Positions 1 through 11,719 of a stretch of DNA of 64,000 nucleotides are shown in pieces (positions within the stretch are counted from its first letter, which is position 1; every line of letters starts with the position of its first letter). The notes under the pieces are model-generated. The model did not search any database, had not been told where the DNA came from, and was given only the letters and a program-made list of their open reading frames with translations. Made by a program: the position numbers and the translations under genes. The DNA is taken from positions 3,048,001 through 3,112,000 of the forward strand of contig OY783192.1 of assembly GCA_963678675.1 (NCBI GenBank). Reading direction: 5' to 3'. Source of the stretch: Xiphydria camelus. Lineage: Eukaryota; Arthropoda; Insecta; Hymenoptera; Xiphydriidae.

Positions 1-1644
1 AACTGTTACAGTTCGCTTGAACGTCATGACGATCATGCAAGCCTATCTGGATTATGACAACGAACCGACAATACCGCTATCCGACTACTTCTGGCGTTAT
101 TTGCATATATATAGACATACGAAACGACTAGCATCACATTCTCGTGTACTCGCGGTCGTCGCGCCGTGCGTTGATCCAAGGTCGTATCGCTGACATTCGA
201 CGTATCGAAACGTCGGATAAATTACGTGTACGCCAAAAATAACGCGGCGATCACGATCCGGTGTACCGAACGGCAATGCCGATAAAAGTTCGCGCGCGTG
301 TAAACCGGCGGGAGACACAGTCGGAACTTTCATTTCTCGCATGTTTCACCCGTGCCGTCTATATCCTCCGATTCGCTCTGGCGCTTTACGACGGTAATAA
401 AGCCAACGTGTGGACCGGGATGACAAATAAAGGAGGACGAAGCGATTGGTGAGTCCGGGGGGGGGGGGGGAGGAGGAGAATCGATGAAATAGATTTTGCC
501 TGAACCAGGTTTACCCGGACGACCGGATCAAGCGTTCGGATGGAAGTCGCTGCAGGGGGTGCGCGTGTATTCTCTTATACCTACATGGGCATTGATATCC
601 GTGTACAGGTGCGACGTTATCTAGCGTATTCTCGCAACTGACGGATCGAACGATAGACCGGAACACCCGCGCCTATCCCGACACGTTCTCGTCTCCTCGA
701 GGGCGTGCCTTCCCTTCCGAAAATATCTCGAGAAATGTCCGTGCGATCCCTCCGAAATATACGTGCTGCGCGGTTCGACCGAGAAAAGCGAGGGGCGCAC
801 GGAAACGTGTCTAATAATTTACGAAAGCGCAACGCACGGGTGCGAGCCACCGGTAAATCGACGTTCCGAGTTATCGCCGCGTGATGCGTCACGCGCGTGT
901 CGTTGGAGAACGTGGTCACAGGTGGGCATTGGACGAGGCTCCCGACGAGAGTCCGCGCTTACTCGCGGCGACCTACTCGCGTTGTCCGGCGAAATCTGAA
1001 GGTCAAATTGCCCGCAGACGTTTCCAGGTTCTTCGGTTCGAAACGACTTCCTCGAGGACCGAGACACTTTTACTCGACGCGACTGAATTTCCTCGTCGCG
1101 CGGATTCCAATGAACTATTTCTCCCCCCGGGTGCAATTACGACGTGGCGCCGATCCGCAGCGAGCTCCGAAATGTGCAAATCGCGAACACCGGCTCCGAT
1201 TATACTCCTAATTCGCCCAGCTCTCGTCGCGCGGTACGCGCTACCGCTGCGAGGATGCTCACTCGCGCGGATCGCGGTTGCAAAAACGATGGTCCAAAGG
1301 ATCAGCGGCGCCCCGGCACACCTATACCGTACACCGCACGGAGAACCAGAAGAGCTTATTACCGCACCGACAGCTGCGCCCGGTAATCCCGAGGGGTCCG
1401 GGGGTATAACGCAAACCGGCGATCCTTAGCTCATGCTTCATAGAAACGGAGAGCCGTTATTGTCTCTAATTTAAACCGACGATTTCCTGTCCCGCAGCGG
1501 TCGGGCCATCCGTTCCGTGCCAGCGCGGAGAGAGTAAACCCTTTCGGTCCGGGGACGACGCCGCGGAAGTGACGAAACTTCTCATTGACGCGGTAACGAA
1601 ATCGACCCTCGAACATGGTAACGACCTGCGGACCTTCGTGTTTA
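1..1644. other. GC-rich stretch, no recognised gene
   Basis: I see no gene or element here that I can name. From about 600 to 1430 the DNA is CpG-rich and open in several frames on both strands at once, which is what GC-rich non-coding DNA does, so the frame of 182 codons at 881-1429 is not treated as a gene. A run of 14 G lies at 457-470, followed by a purine-rich patch. Confidence 0.5.
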
Positions 1645-1647
1645 TTA

Positions 1648-1959
1648 AGGTACTTTTAGACGGTCAGTTCAGTTTTCAGTTCAGTTCAAAAATAACGCTG
1701 TATTTAGACAATCAGTTGAGTTTTCATTATTTTCGCATTCAACTTCACGTATCAACTGAGACATGAACGGACAGGTTTGTCTACACATCATTTTAACTGA
1801 TAACTGATGCAAAACTTTTGGCAAACCTATCGAGCCACAGCTCCGTATCGGTTTCAGTTTTTCCGTCATTTTTGTGTGTGTAGACATAAGATAACTGACA
1901 ACTGAACTGAAACTGAAACCGAACGGAAAACTGAACTGTGTGACCGTCTAAAAGTACCT
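1648..1959. mobile_element. 312-bp MITE with TTA target duplication (PIF/Harbinger-like)
   Basis: The two ends are inverted copies that match over 19 bp beginning AGGTACTTTTAGACGGTCA. They are flanked by the same three bases, TTA, at 1645-1647 and 1960-1962. Inside both ends the motif CAGTTCAGTTTTC and variants are repeated. There is no transposase frame, so this is a non-autonomous element. A 3-bp TWA-type duplication is typical of the PIF/Harbinger superfamily. The superfamily call is an inference from the duplication only; the element boundaries are directly visible. Confidence 0.75.
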
Positions 1960-1962
1960 TTA

Positions 1963-2178
1963 CAGTATGTCCGAGTGCAAAGTATACAAAGGGACCTGCA
2001 GTAGTTCAACGTTGATTGCCATAGTACTTTTTTTTAATTGAAGTTGTGCAGGCGCTATTTTTCGCGCAAATGGCACACGCTGTCGGATGATCCATAGGTA
2101 CATATTGTTTGCACGAAACGTTAGGCATGCACAATTCCAATCTCGAGAAACTACTCTACGGCAATCAACGTAAAACTG
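1963..2178. other. Short unassigned spacer between two MITEs
   Basis: This is AT-rich DNA between two inverted-repeat elements. I see no gene, RNA gene or repeat in it. Confidence 0.4.
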
Positions 2179-2414
2179 CACGGAGAAAATCGAATGGTAA
2201 CGATTACCAGCCAGAATAGTAAATAGGTGAAAGCTTCGACGATATCGTGTTGATTAATCTGCAGAACAGTAATCATCACTATTCACACAGTAATCATTAT
2301 TACTCGAATAGTAATCATTACTGTACTGCAGAACTGTTCGACACGATATCGTCGAAGCTGTCACCTATTTACTATTTTCTGGCTGGTAATCGTTACCATT
2401 CAATTTTCTCCGTG
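2179..2414. mobile_element. 236-bp foldback MITE with long inverted arms
   Basis: The left arm, starting CACGGAGAAAATCGAATGG, and the inverted right arm ending at 2414 match almost perfectly for about 70 bp each (2179-2250 and 2340-2414). The loop holds three repeats of an AGTAATCAT-type motif. The outermost bases resemble the CACNGAGAAAA ends of the TA-flanked MITE family found throughout this window. No coding capacity is present. Confidence 0.75.
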
Positions 2415-3230
2415 TACGAGTCCCTTCGTATACTTTGCTCTCGGACATACTCTATACTTACGTAACGTCGACATACACCGTACCAACGTTCGACACACTT
2501 TTTCGCCAATCAGAGAAAGAGAGAAACGCGAGCCGTAAAACGATCACGGCCCGCCGATCCGCGAAACACAAAGAGCAATCGACGACGAAACGACGAGCCG
2601 CCCGTCCTTCCTTTGCCTCCGAAACCGCAAATCCGAGGGTAGCGACGCGGTTAAAATGGTGGTTCGCACGAACCGCGCCGCGCTCTCTCGCTCCCGAGTG
2701 AAAATGCGAAACGGTTTCTTGCGAACGTTCGCGTACGCAGGTACGAACACAGCGAGACCGAAGAAAATTACGCTCGCCGCGCGGATACAAGTCTCCGGGA
2801 AGAGAAGACGAGAGGAATTATTATTTTTACGATATAATTGCACGGTCCCTTTCTGTCTCGGGGCGATTGGCGCAACCGCGAACACCGCCGCGCCGTTCTT
2901 CCTTCGCTCCCTGGGATCGACGCGTCCTATATCCTCCGCGCCGATTCCCCGACCCCGAAGCGAATTTCAGTTCCACGTAATTTCCAGATTATTAATCCTT
3001 TCGGGAGCGCGGCACGCATTCCTACCCGCGCAAGTTACGCTATTGGGATATGGGATCGCAATAACGAAGAAGCCCTCTCCTTGGTAATCACCGTTATCCC
3101 GGCACACATATGTGTGTGTATATATGTGTATGCGATATCTCGCAGGATTTCGCGCGTGCACGATGACGTTTAAACGCCTTAGTCCTCCTCCGTGCGGAGC
3201 GTCTCTTTCCGCGATTTCCGCCTTACACCG
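2415..3230. other. GC-rich unassigned DNA
   Basis: Frames are open on both strands in this CpG-rich stretch, for example at 2656-3087 plus and 2544-2885 minus. Neither resembles a known protein. No element ends or RNA genes were seen. Confidence 0.45.
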
Positions 3231-3232
3231 TA

Positions 3233-3890
3233 TGCTGAGAAAAATAGATCGTTGTGGATAGTATCATTCTACTGTCTGTAAGGATATTGTAGGGCAACTA
3301 TATATATATTGCGATTGGTATGTGCATTTCAACTGGCAGCATATCCGTTTTCTAATCAAGGTAAGAAGACTTCTGTAAAGTTGGTGCCCCCCATTTTGTA
3401 AAAAATCAAATTTTGTTTAGGATTTGGGTTCTTTTCGAAGAGTTCTAGAGTTCCTGATGAGTGATGAATTCTAGAAAAAGTTCTAACAATTGAAGCGTAG
3501 AAAATACGGTATTTAGAAACGAGGTGCTAACTTCAAACAGCACTCCGTTTGCTAAAAATGTATTCCTTTTTGTCTCAGAGGCTCAGAATTTCTTTTGTAG
3601 AGTTCTAGAGTTCATTAGAATCTTGTATTCTTAAATATTTAGGGATATGAGGTTAAAACGTCATGACAGTCTTGATGCAGCGATTTGTTCTACTGAGATT
3701 AGAAAAATCATGATTGTTGGTAGAAGAATGCATTGTAAGAAACTAAGAGAATACCTAATTGTATCGCTACGTTAAGAAACGAAGATTTCTAGAGAGAATA
3801 AGAATTTATTTTGTAGCAGAAGAAAATACATCTGCTCGTGTTGCCTGATCAATTTAAGTATAATTTTATTAATATCCATTTTTCTCGGTG
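3233..3890. mobile_element. Probable 658-bp element with degenerate TGCTGAGAAAAA ends
   Basis: TA dinucleotides at 3231-3232 and 3891-3892 flank inverted ends that agree at about 13 of 17 positions: TGCTGAGAAAAATAGAT on the left and, inverted, CACCGAGAAAAATGGAT on the right. The interior is AT-rich, unlike the GC-rich flanks. It carries repeated motifs such as GAGTTCTAGAGTTC near 3440 and 3600. It is longer than the other members of the same terminal family and has no open frame of note. The ends are degraded, so the exact limits are less certain. Confidence 0.45.
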
Positions 3891-3892
3891 TA

Positions 3893-5192
3893 TAACTGTA
3901 CTCGCTCGACTGCAAGAATCCTACCCGTAGGGATATACCTATACGCCCACACGGAGAAAAGCGAGAGTATCCGCTCGAATTTCGTTTCCCGGCGAGAAGA
4001 TGTTACAGTGCTCCCCTCTCCACCTCGTTCTCGGCTACGAGTTCGCTCGCCGTATCCGGCTCGAACGATTTTGAGACGACGCGAGCGGAGTTACAACGCG
4101 AAAGAAGACAAGAACAATAAACGCGCCGCGAATATCCGGGAGACAACGCCTTGTTGGGAGAGAGAACGACGATTCTCGCGCCTAAGAAACTTCCATTCGA
4201 GGAAAAATGAAGAACGAGAGATTTCAGGCCATATCTTACGCACGGTGTGTACGGACGCGGCATTGCTGTACTGGGTGTATATCGCGGGACGATCTCCCGC
4301 TCGCTCTACCGTCCGAGTAAAAATAAACACCGCTCCTCCAGCTTCCAAGTCGTCTTCCTTCCTTCCTTTCGGTGCTTGAAACTATCCGAGGCCTTTCGGT
4401 ATTCCTTATAATTTACTTGCTCGTCTATATTTAGAAGCCTTTTTCCTTTCTTTCTCTCTCTCGCCGTCTCTCTCTCTCTCTCTTTCTCTCTCTCCCTCCC
4501 TCCCTCCCCGTTTTACACGCGTTCTGTAGCTGTAAAAAGGTACGAGAGGAAGAGAGAAAGAGAGTCGCGACTAGGATTTCGCCTCTCCCTCTCTTTGAAG
4601 CGATGCACGGAGATTCAGGGAAACAGAAATAAATATTGCTCCCCGCTAGGAATACGTGGAAGATGGATTTGACGGGGAATATTTTCTCTTTGATGTCGCT
4701 CGGGTCGTTTCTCGGGCTCTCGCGTAGCTCTTTCCGGTGCCTACTTTCCATCGAAGACGATGTCTGGTCTGCGGGATAACCGCCTTTCCCCCTCCTCCTC
4801 CCTCTCTTCATACAGGAACGCTGATTTTTCTTCGAAATAAAATTGATTGCGTACTCGGAACGCGATATTCGGGGGGATGGAAACTCGTGCCTTTATCGTT
4901 CGACTGCCACGCGTGACGAACATCGCGAAGAGATTTGCGGAATGCGTGCCGGATAATACCGATGCGTGGGAGGAAATACTTACGGCGCTTGTAAGTAGGT
5001 ATACCGGGGAACCGAGCTTTCGCTTTGGAAGGTTTTAGGTTTCGCGTAGTTTACGATCGAATTATTAATGTTCTTTTTTAATCTAAAGCCGAGCAGAGCG
5101 GGGGGTTAAAACGTTTTCGTTCAAATTTCGCGTGTCTAAATCTGAAAAGAGAATTGAGAATCACTCGTTAATTGAGCTTCGCCCACTTGTTA
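3893..5192. other. Unassigned DNA with a TC-rich microsatellite
   Basis: No gene is recognised. The frame at 3888-4379 is compositionally like the surrounding GC-rich DNA. A TC/CCCT-rich simple repeat lies at about 4441-4509 and accounts for the serine- or arginine/glutamate-rich frames on either strand. Confidence 0.45.
4441..4509. repeat. TC-rich microsatellite
   Basis: The tract consists of TCTC repeats with a few interruptions, ending in CCCT units. It is simple sequence. Confidence 0.9.
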
Positions 5193-5415
5193 TAAACGGA
5201 GGAAAAAAATAGATTTGATTAAATTGGCGATCACGGGCGGAGGAACGATAATTTAGTAACTTGAGTTAAATAATTTGGTTACAATTATAATGATTACAAA
5301 ACGTGGGACGAAAGCAAGCTGTAGCCAATTCTAACAAATTATTAGTTCCAGTAACTAAATCTGCGTTCCCCGCTCCTGACCGCTAAAGTCAAATCTATCA
5401 AATTTGTTCTCAGTG
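5193..5415. mobile_element. MITE of the CACTGAGAAAA family (subfamily with GATTTGACTAAATTGG)
   Basis: About 70 bp at the left end pair imperfectly with the inverted right end. Both carry the string TAGATTTGA followed by TAAAT or TTTA and then GGCGRTCA with a G-rich run. The right terminus reads TTCTCAGTG next to TA, while the left terminus is worn. The same internal signature recurs near 19.5, 29.8 and 41.4 kb, so this is a dispersed family. No protein is encoded. Confidence 0.65.
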
Positions 5416-7826
5416 TAGTAGAAAGTAAAGGATTCTCAAAACCAACCGGATATGTGTATTCGTAATCTTCCTAAGCTGCGGTACTCACACAACTACACGG
5501 ATACACAGGTGCGTACCAACTAGAACCTACACTCGTACGCCCGGTCGTACGCGACACACGAAAAATGAAGACCCGAAACGAGCAAAGCTAACAGTTCGTA
5601 TTTGTACCGACTCCGTTGATCGTTGGTCGCGGCCGGATGCTTCGGGAAGGAGGATGAATGGCGCTTGTAAAACGACGGAGATGAAGAGAAAAAGAAATGG
5701 AGAAAAAAGTCGCGCGGCGATTACACGGGCCAACCTTTTAAAAGTGTTTCGCGAGCGTAGGTGTGCGCGACGCTCTCTCTCTATCTCTCTCCCTCGCGCG
5801 CGCGAGCTCAGAAACGAAGTAGGTACACGCTTCGCGTAGGAAGCACCGATGCACGAGTCGGCTGTCGGGTCGGTTCGCGCGGTGGGTATAGATCTTTCTC
5901 TCTCTCTCTCTCTCTCTCTCTCCCCTTCGTCGCGCCGCAAACGAGGAAGGGCGAGTGGCGCGAGGAGGACGGAAGACTCGTATTCCGCGCGTATACACCG
6001 CGTCGAATCGCCGTCTCGCCGGGGATTTCTCGTTCCCTCGAAACCACGCGGCGCGAAAGGGGGGAGGAAACCGGCGTCGTCATCGCGCGAGCTTCCGAAA
6101 AATGTTCCCCTCCCCTAAGAAATAGGATCCCCCGAACCTTTCTTTCTTTTTTTTCCAGGATCCGGGTGTACAAAAGGCGCTCGAAGGTGAATCGACCGGC
6201 GCGAACGCGTCGCGATGCACCGAATACCTGTCCGAACAGGAACGATCCTCCTCCGTTCGACGAGCGTTCGCCGGGCTTCGATCGTTCGTTCCCTCCCGCG
6301 CGCGTATTGAGAGCAGGTGTTCTCCACGACGGTCACCCGGTAGGTATATCGGTACAGGTATGTACGTCCGCGCTGGTTTATACCTGTTACGGCCTGAGTC
6401 GTGCGGCGAAGGTTGCGCCCACCGCGCTCCGCGTGCGGCTCGCCGGTGTGCCCGGAGCACCTCTATTAAATCTATAGTCCGTTGAGCCGGCTCCCGCATA
6501 CTTCGTCGGAGTCACACATGCAGCGAAACTACACCGTGCCGCGCGCCGGACGAGGGACGTCCAAGCGGCGGCGGCGGCGGCGGAGAGGGCAAGCGCGTCT
6601 GGCGTGGGGCGAGCCGCCCCGCGCGCGCGGAGTATTCGTTGGTCGTTAGGCGAGATTCGTGCGCGCGCGCGTCTCGGCTAGCGATAAATCGGTGGCGGAG
6701 GAGAGCTCGATCTCGGGCGAAGAGCGGCGCGAGTAAGTAGTCGTTGGATATCGCGTCGTGCGTGTCGTGGGTACGAGAGGATAGGTGGGTATATAGGTAG
6801 CCGGATAGCGTATAGGGCACTGTAAACACGTCATTTTTTACCGTCCAAGTCGATCCTTCCCTCCAGTAGAGTTTTACATACCGAAGAGATTTACGAGCGC
6901 ACCGACGCCCGACTACGCGCACTCACGCTCGCGCCCGACACGCGGAGGAAGCCGCCGCCGCGCGGCGCGTCGTCCCAGATACATGCGCAGGGCCTCATTT
7001 TCCAATTCCAGATAGGTATCTCGGAGGGGAGAACTCCGGGGCTTTGACGTAAAGAAAACACACCGCGTCGTAAAGGCTCGCGCGCGATAGAACAATGAGC
7101 CCCGAACGGGCGGTCGCCAGGTAGGTATAAAGATAAGGGATAGCCCGAAAGTTAACGAAGGACGAGCTATATACATATATTTTTGAGAGGATTCCCATCG
7201 GTGCAGGTGTTGCTCGGTCCCTCGAGATGAAAAAAAAGGAAAGATCCGACGATACGAGAGGCCTAACTACGAACGTGTGGGGCGAGCTACGGGTATCTCG
7301 TAGGCGTTGCTCCACCGCGCCTCGATTCGCCGCGAGAAGAAGCGCGAAGCACGAGGAATTCCGAGAGTTCGCGCTATTAAGCGAAAGTAGTTTTCCGGGA
7401 AAAGAATCGTTCGGCGGAGAAACTGCGAATGGAGTGCTACGAGTAATTTGTTTTCAACTCCTCGCGGGGTGTATCACCTTGGCTATTCGCGCGCGCTTAC
7501 ATCTACCGTGTTACGTGCGTGTAGAAAACTACCCAGATAGCACAACGGCAGGTGAATAATTATTCTTCTACGTTCATCCTGCTGGTATGTCGATAGAAAC
7601 CGGCTTAAGAGTACCTCAGAGGTCCCAAATATTACTTAGTATAGGTACAGTAACATGATACTTTGCGTCTACCTGCCTGTGAGGTGAAATTTTTCTCTTC
7701 AGTAATGTCTACAGTAGTGAGAAAGTAGGAAGAAAATAGTAAACAAAGAACGTAATTTAATAAATTCTACTATTTTCCAAAATAGAATGTTTAGAGAGAA
7801 TTCAAAAGTTTAAAAAGAGTTAATAC
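5416..7826. other. CpG-dense block with simple repeats, no recognised gene
   Basis: From about 5750 to 7000 the sequence is strongly GC- and CpG-rich and contains a TC microsatellite (about 5895-5924) and a GCG repeat (6565-6583). Long frames exist on both strands (238 codons plus at 5761-6477; 121 to 139 codons minus), but they are rich in Arg and Ser and look like nothing known. Such a block could be a promoter and untranslated first exon. I cannot support that from sequence alone. Confidence 0.4.
6565..6583. repeat. GCG trinucleotide repeat
   Basis: There are about six tandem GCG units inside the CpG-dense block. Confidence 0.85.
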
Positions 7827-7984
7827 AACGAAAAAAATGTCGACTTTAGAAGACCCTGGCCAATGTTGAGTTTATTGATTACTTTATTTCCGATAGTCGC
7901 TCAGTTCGTAAAAACATCTCTATAGATCAGGTAATCAATAAGTTCGTCAGTGGCCATGGTCTTTTAAAATTGACATTTTTCGTT
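7827..7984. mobile_element. 158-bp foldback MITE
   Basis: The left end (AACGAAAAAAATGTCGAC, then GACCCTGGCCA and TTATTGATTAC) and the inverted right end (AACGAAAAATGTCAATTT, then GACCATGGCCA) match along about 55 bp with some substitutions and a short indel. The arms leave only a short loop, so the transcript would fold into a long hairpin. No target duplication is clear and no frame is present. The superfamily is unknown. Confidence 0.6.
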
Positions 7985-10900
7985 CAAATGAACGACGTTC
8001 GAAGCTTCAGGCACGTAAGAATTTTTCATTTGTGAGTCTTTTCAATAGGTACAACACATCTAGCACGTTTTGCTTCTTATATTTTCATCCAATATATTGC
8101 TTACAAATAATACACCTATTTTCAAAATATCTAATACCAACCATCAATGGACGAGCTGCTTGTGCTACCTGAGCTATGACTCTTCATGCACCCTCTAGAC
8201 TATGCTACTCTAGATACGCCGTGGCGATCTCGACCGAACGAATCACCCACAAAAACGACATAGTTTTTCCCGTTTCCCCAATAGATCTCGCAGCCCGACT
8301 CAACGCTCGAGCGTGCACGTTTCTCCAGTCTTATTGGTCGTTTCCTTTTCGATTCCGGGAACTTTTAGGGGTATACGGATACGACCTCTCGCGTTCGTCT
8401 AGTTTTCCCGAACCACACAGGAAGCTCGCTTCGAATATGAGAGACTCGAAAGTAAGAGAGACGGATGTTGGGCGCCGTTAACCCTTTAAATACGGTATAT
8501 CTCAGTGTGTCGATGTCCCCGCGCCGCCAAACTGACGCGCTGAGTTAAAAGGAGGGGGAAATGATTCAGACTGTTGACTCGTATACCTGCAGGTGATAAA
8601 TGAGTTCTATTATCGCTTCGCTTTGATATCTACGCGCCACTGCCCAAGGTGTATAGGAGACGGTGGTTACCGTGCGACGACGACCGCGCATAATTAGATC
8701 GAAAATCCCGGCGTGATATACGTATCTGGAAATTTCGTGTAAACGCGGACCACAAGTGCAAATTTGCTGGATCGACCGGTTGAATCGGTGAATCGCGTGC
8801 GCGCGTGTGTGGTCGCTACACAGCGGACGTAAAATTATAAATCTCGAAAAAGCCTATCCCCCCCCGAGCTCGCGATCCACGCGCGGAGAGACGTTCTTAT
8901 CTCACATTTTTAGAGGTCTCCCGCACGTGTCAGCCATTCCCCAAAGCTCAACGCCTTCTTTGCGACACGAACGAAGACAAATTTACGCCCGGTTGTCCTT
9001 CGACGAGTGATGTACGCGGGAGAGCGTTCGAACGAGGCATTTCTACCGGTATATAGATATACAGCAGGTATACTTATGTACCCATATTCGTGTTTCTATT
9101 TTATAACTGCTTAATCACATGTCCGCTTCTTGTTTAATGCGCATTTGAGGTATTGGGAAAAAATTTAGCAGCCTTCAAATTCACAGCTGTGAAGAGCTCC
9201 CTCTCGACATCCTTTACGACCGGGGTTTCTATAACGGGTTTGTACCCGTATAATTTCGAGCGTGTAGATATAGCGTTCTCGTCTTTTTCGAGACGTCATC
9301 GCCGCATCTTCTTCTCCTTCCCTTTTTAAACCCGTGTAAGCACCAAGATTTGGCGATCGGGACGCGATAAAAAATTAAATGCCCATCTCGAGACGATCGC
9401 CTCTCGACCGTATATTTCAAAACACGCCACGACGGGACTGTAGTCCTGGCTCGCCGCTGCAGGCGAAGGTGTGTATATTCCGCGCGCACACGGGCGTTCC
9501 GGAACCCCGGGTATCGGGACTCTCGGGGTCCGTAGAGGACGCGCCAGCTGTTTTCAAGCACCACCAGACACGCGGTCCCCTCTCCCGCCTTTATACCCGC
9601 GTCAACCTTTTTGATTCCTACATTTACAGACCCGCTTACATTTACGATCGGCGGCCGTTACAGATACAAAGAGCCCGCGGCTCTACGATCTCCGCGACAC
9701 ACTCTTTTCCCAGGTCTCCCGCGAAATCAAGCGCGTACACCGGAGGGGCGATTCGCTCGGTCGGAATCGTTGCCCGAGTCTCGCGACGTTTCTCGCATTA
9801 GTGCGCGCTCCCCGCAATCCCTGCCATAAGGACCACCCTGCAGCACCAACAGACTGCTCCTGCGCCGGCTCTCGACGCGTCTTACGAAGCGAATGACTGT
9901 TACGCGTTGACCACCTGTCGCTCGCCCGTATAACCTCGTGCAGCGGCGATTGATACATTCCGCGGCGCAAGTCAAGAGGAAGGCGCGTTATAGTTCGTGT
10001 TGACGAAAACTTTTCTCTGGCTAAAGTTCGAAATATTTCTATCCTCCTCGTCGCGTGAGAATTCGATGTTTTTCTCAGGATCTCCAGTTTTCTACTGTAC
10101 AGTGGAACCGGTTTTTCTCTCCCCTTCACCATTTATTCCTCCCCTCGCAATGGCAGCACTGCCCCTTCGCAACGTGCGGCACGTTGTGCTGCTGCTCGTT
10201 CCCCTACAGTTTCGCGTTACTCTGTAGAAAGCTCTCTCAAATCCATCCGAACGGCTCGCGAAACGAGTGGAAAATTGTCCAAATTTCTGAAAATGTAGAG
10301 CGAGCGAGCAATTTGCGGGGTCGAGTTTATCAACCTATAAAGTTTAGTTCAAATTTAATGACTTTTACTTTCAACTTTGATAAACGTATTTATACGGCTT
10401 TGAATTGATGAGGTAGATCATCCACCGCTGTAACATGAAGAACTTCGGCATCATCGTTTCGACAAGAGTTTAAACTTAAATCAAATTAATCTCCCCTTTA
10501 GGCGTCTAGTATAACCGAACTCATAGTAGACGTCATTAAGATTAAACGGAGTTTTAGTCGGTGAAAGTCAGTCGCGGTAGGCCGTGTTCCACAAACGGAG
10601 GGTTAAGAGCTAAATTTGGTTTATCCGCGGAAACTGCCAATAGACTGTCGGGCTTTTGAAGTTTTCGAACAAAGTTCGCCTCCTAAATTGTATTTGTGAA
10701 ACCGAATCGCGCGATATAATCGGAAGATTCTTCTTTACGGTTCCCATAGAGTCGATTTAATTCTTACTCTACATTAAAATATGTAGAAATTTATCCGATT
10801 AAATAACATTTCGGTAAATCTTCTTTAAAGAAAACGAGAAAGGGTAGAGCATTATTCGCGACGTTATAAAATTTAGTTAATAAAATGATAATTAAGGGTC

Positions 10901-11560
10901 AGTTTCTATAAGCGCCGTAATGGCGACGAACAAAATTCGCAACCCGTGGACCTCACGACTGAACGTTAATCTTTTCGGTAAGAAAATACCCAGTACGGCT
11001 TCGCGGCCCCGTCGGATGAATTCTTTGAGATCTTTTTTCGACGAGAAAAAAATGTCAATGATGTCGCGAAGGAACTGGTCCCGTCGTCGAGGAACGCATT
11101 CCGCCACTAAAGGAGCGAGCTGAAAATTTACTACGACGCCCGCGGAGAGTACGGCTCGTCGTTTGACGCGAGACGATTCTGCAGTATCTCGCAGGTATAT
11201 GTGGGGTTAGCACCCCGTATTCGAATTTACACATTCATACGGAATCAACGTCGTATGTGTACATACATATGCCTTTGAAGATATCCTGCCGACACACACC
11301 TACTGCCGCACGATGCGTACCGAGTAGGAGGTACATGTGTGCTTAATAAATCGTGGTCAGTAGCAGTGGTTAATTTTACGCTCGCGTGGTACATCACTTT
11401 AGCGTTGTTACGATTAATGAAACATACTGTCGACCTTGCGGCCCGTCGAACGACTTTTGCGCCACAGAATAAATGGTAAGGAAAGTTAAAGAAATTCAGA
11501 ATAAGTATAATAAACTCCGAAAGTTTAAGAAAAAATGTTCATGAACCATTCCGAGTCCAC
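7985..11560. other. No recognised gene or element
   Basis: This stretch alternates AT-rich and moderately GC-rich sequence. The frames present (for example 9683-10132 minus, 149 codons) are arginine-rich and overlap frames on the other strand. I found no transposon ends, RNA gene or conserved protein motif. Confidence 0.45.
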
Positions 11561-11567
11561 TTTTATA

Positions 11568-11715
11568 TTTCTCAGAATAATCTATGGTCTATTTCTAGTG
11601 TCAAACATATCTGGACGAGAAAAGCTTATTGTCGGAATAATCTATGGTCGATCCGTCGAAATATCTAGTTGCGTAGTTTTATTTCTAATGTCAAACATGA
11701 CTGGACCAGAAAAGC
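11568..11715. repeat. Diverged tandem duplication
   Basis: The segment containing GAATAATCTATGGT, then TTTCTAGTGTCAAACAT and CTGGACGAGAAAAGC is followed by a second, diverged copy containing the same three blocks in the same order. The second copy has extra sequence between the first two blocks. It makes the 79-codon frame at 11535-11774 look internally repeated; I do not regard that frame as a gene. Confidence 0.6.
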
Positions 11716-11719
11716 CTGT

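Noticed and set aside
881..1429. 182-codon plus frame
   Set aside because: GC-rich DNA with competing frames at 897-1211 plus and 819-1136 minus; no motif.
5761..6477. Longest open frame of the window (238 codons, plus)
   Set aside because: It lies in CpG-dense DNA with frames of similar length on the other strand and across a TC microsatellite; Arg/Ser-rich composition and no family resemblance.
8481..8560. TTAACCCTTT string resembling a piggyBac-type end
   Set aside because: No inverted partner ending in GGG-TTAA within a reasonable distance.
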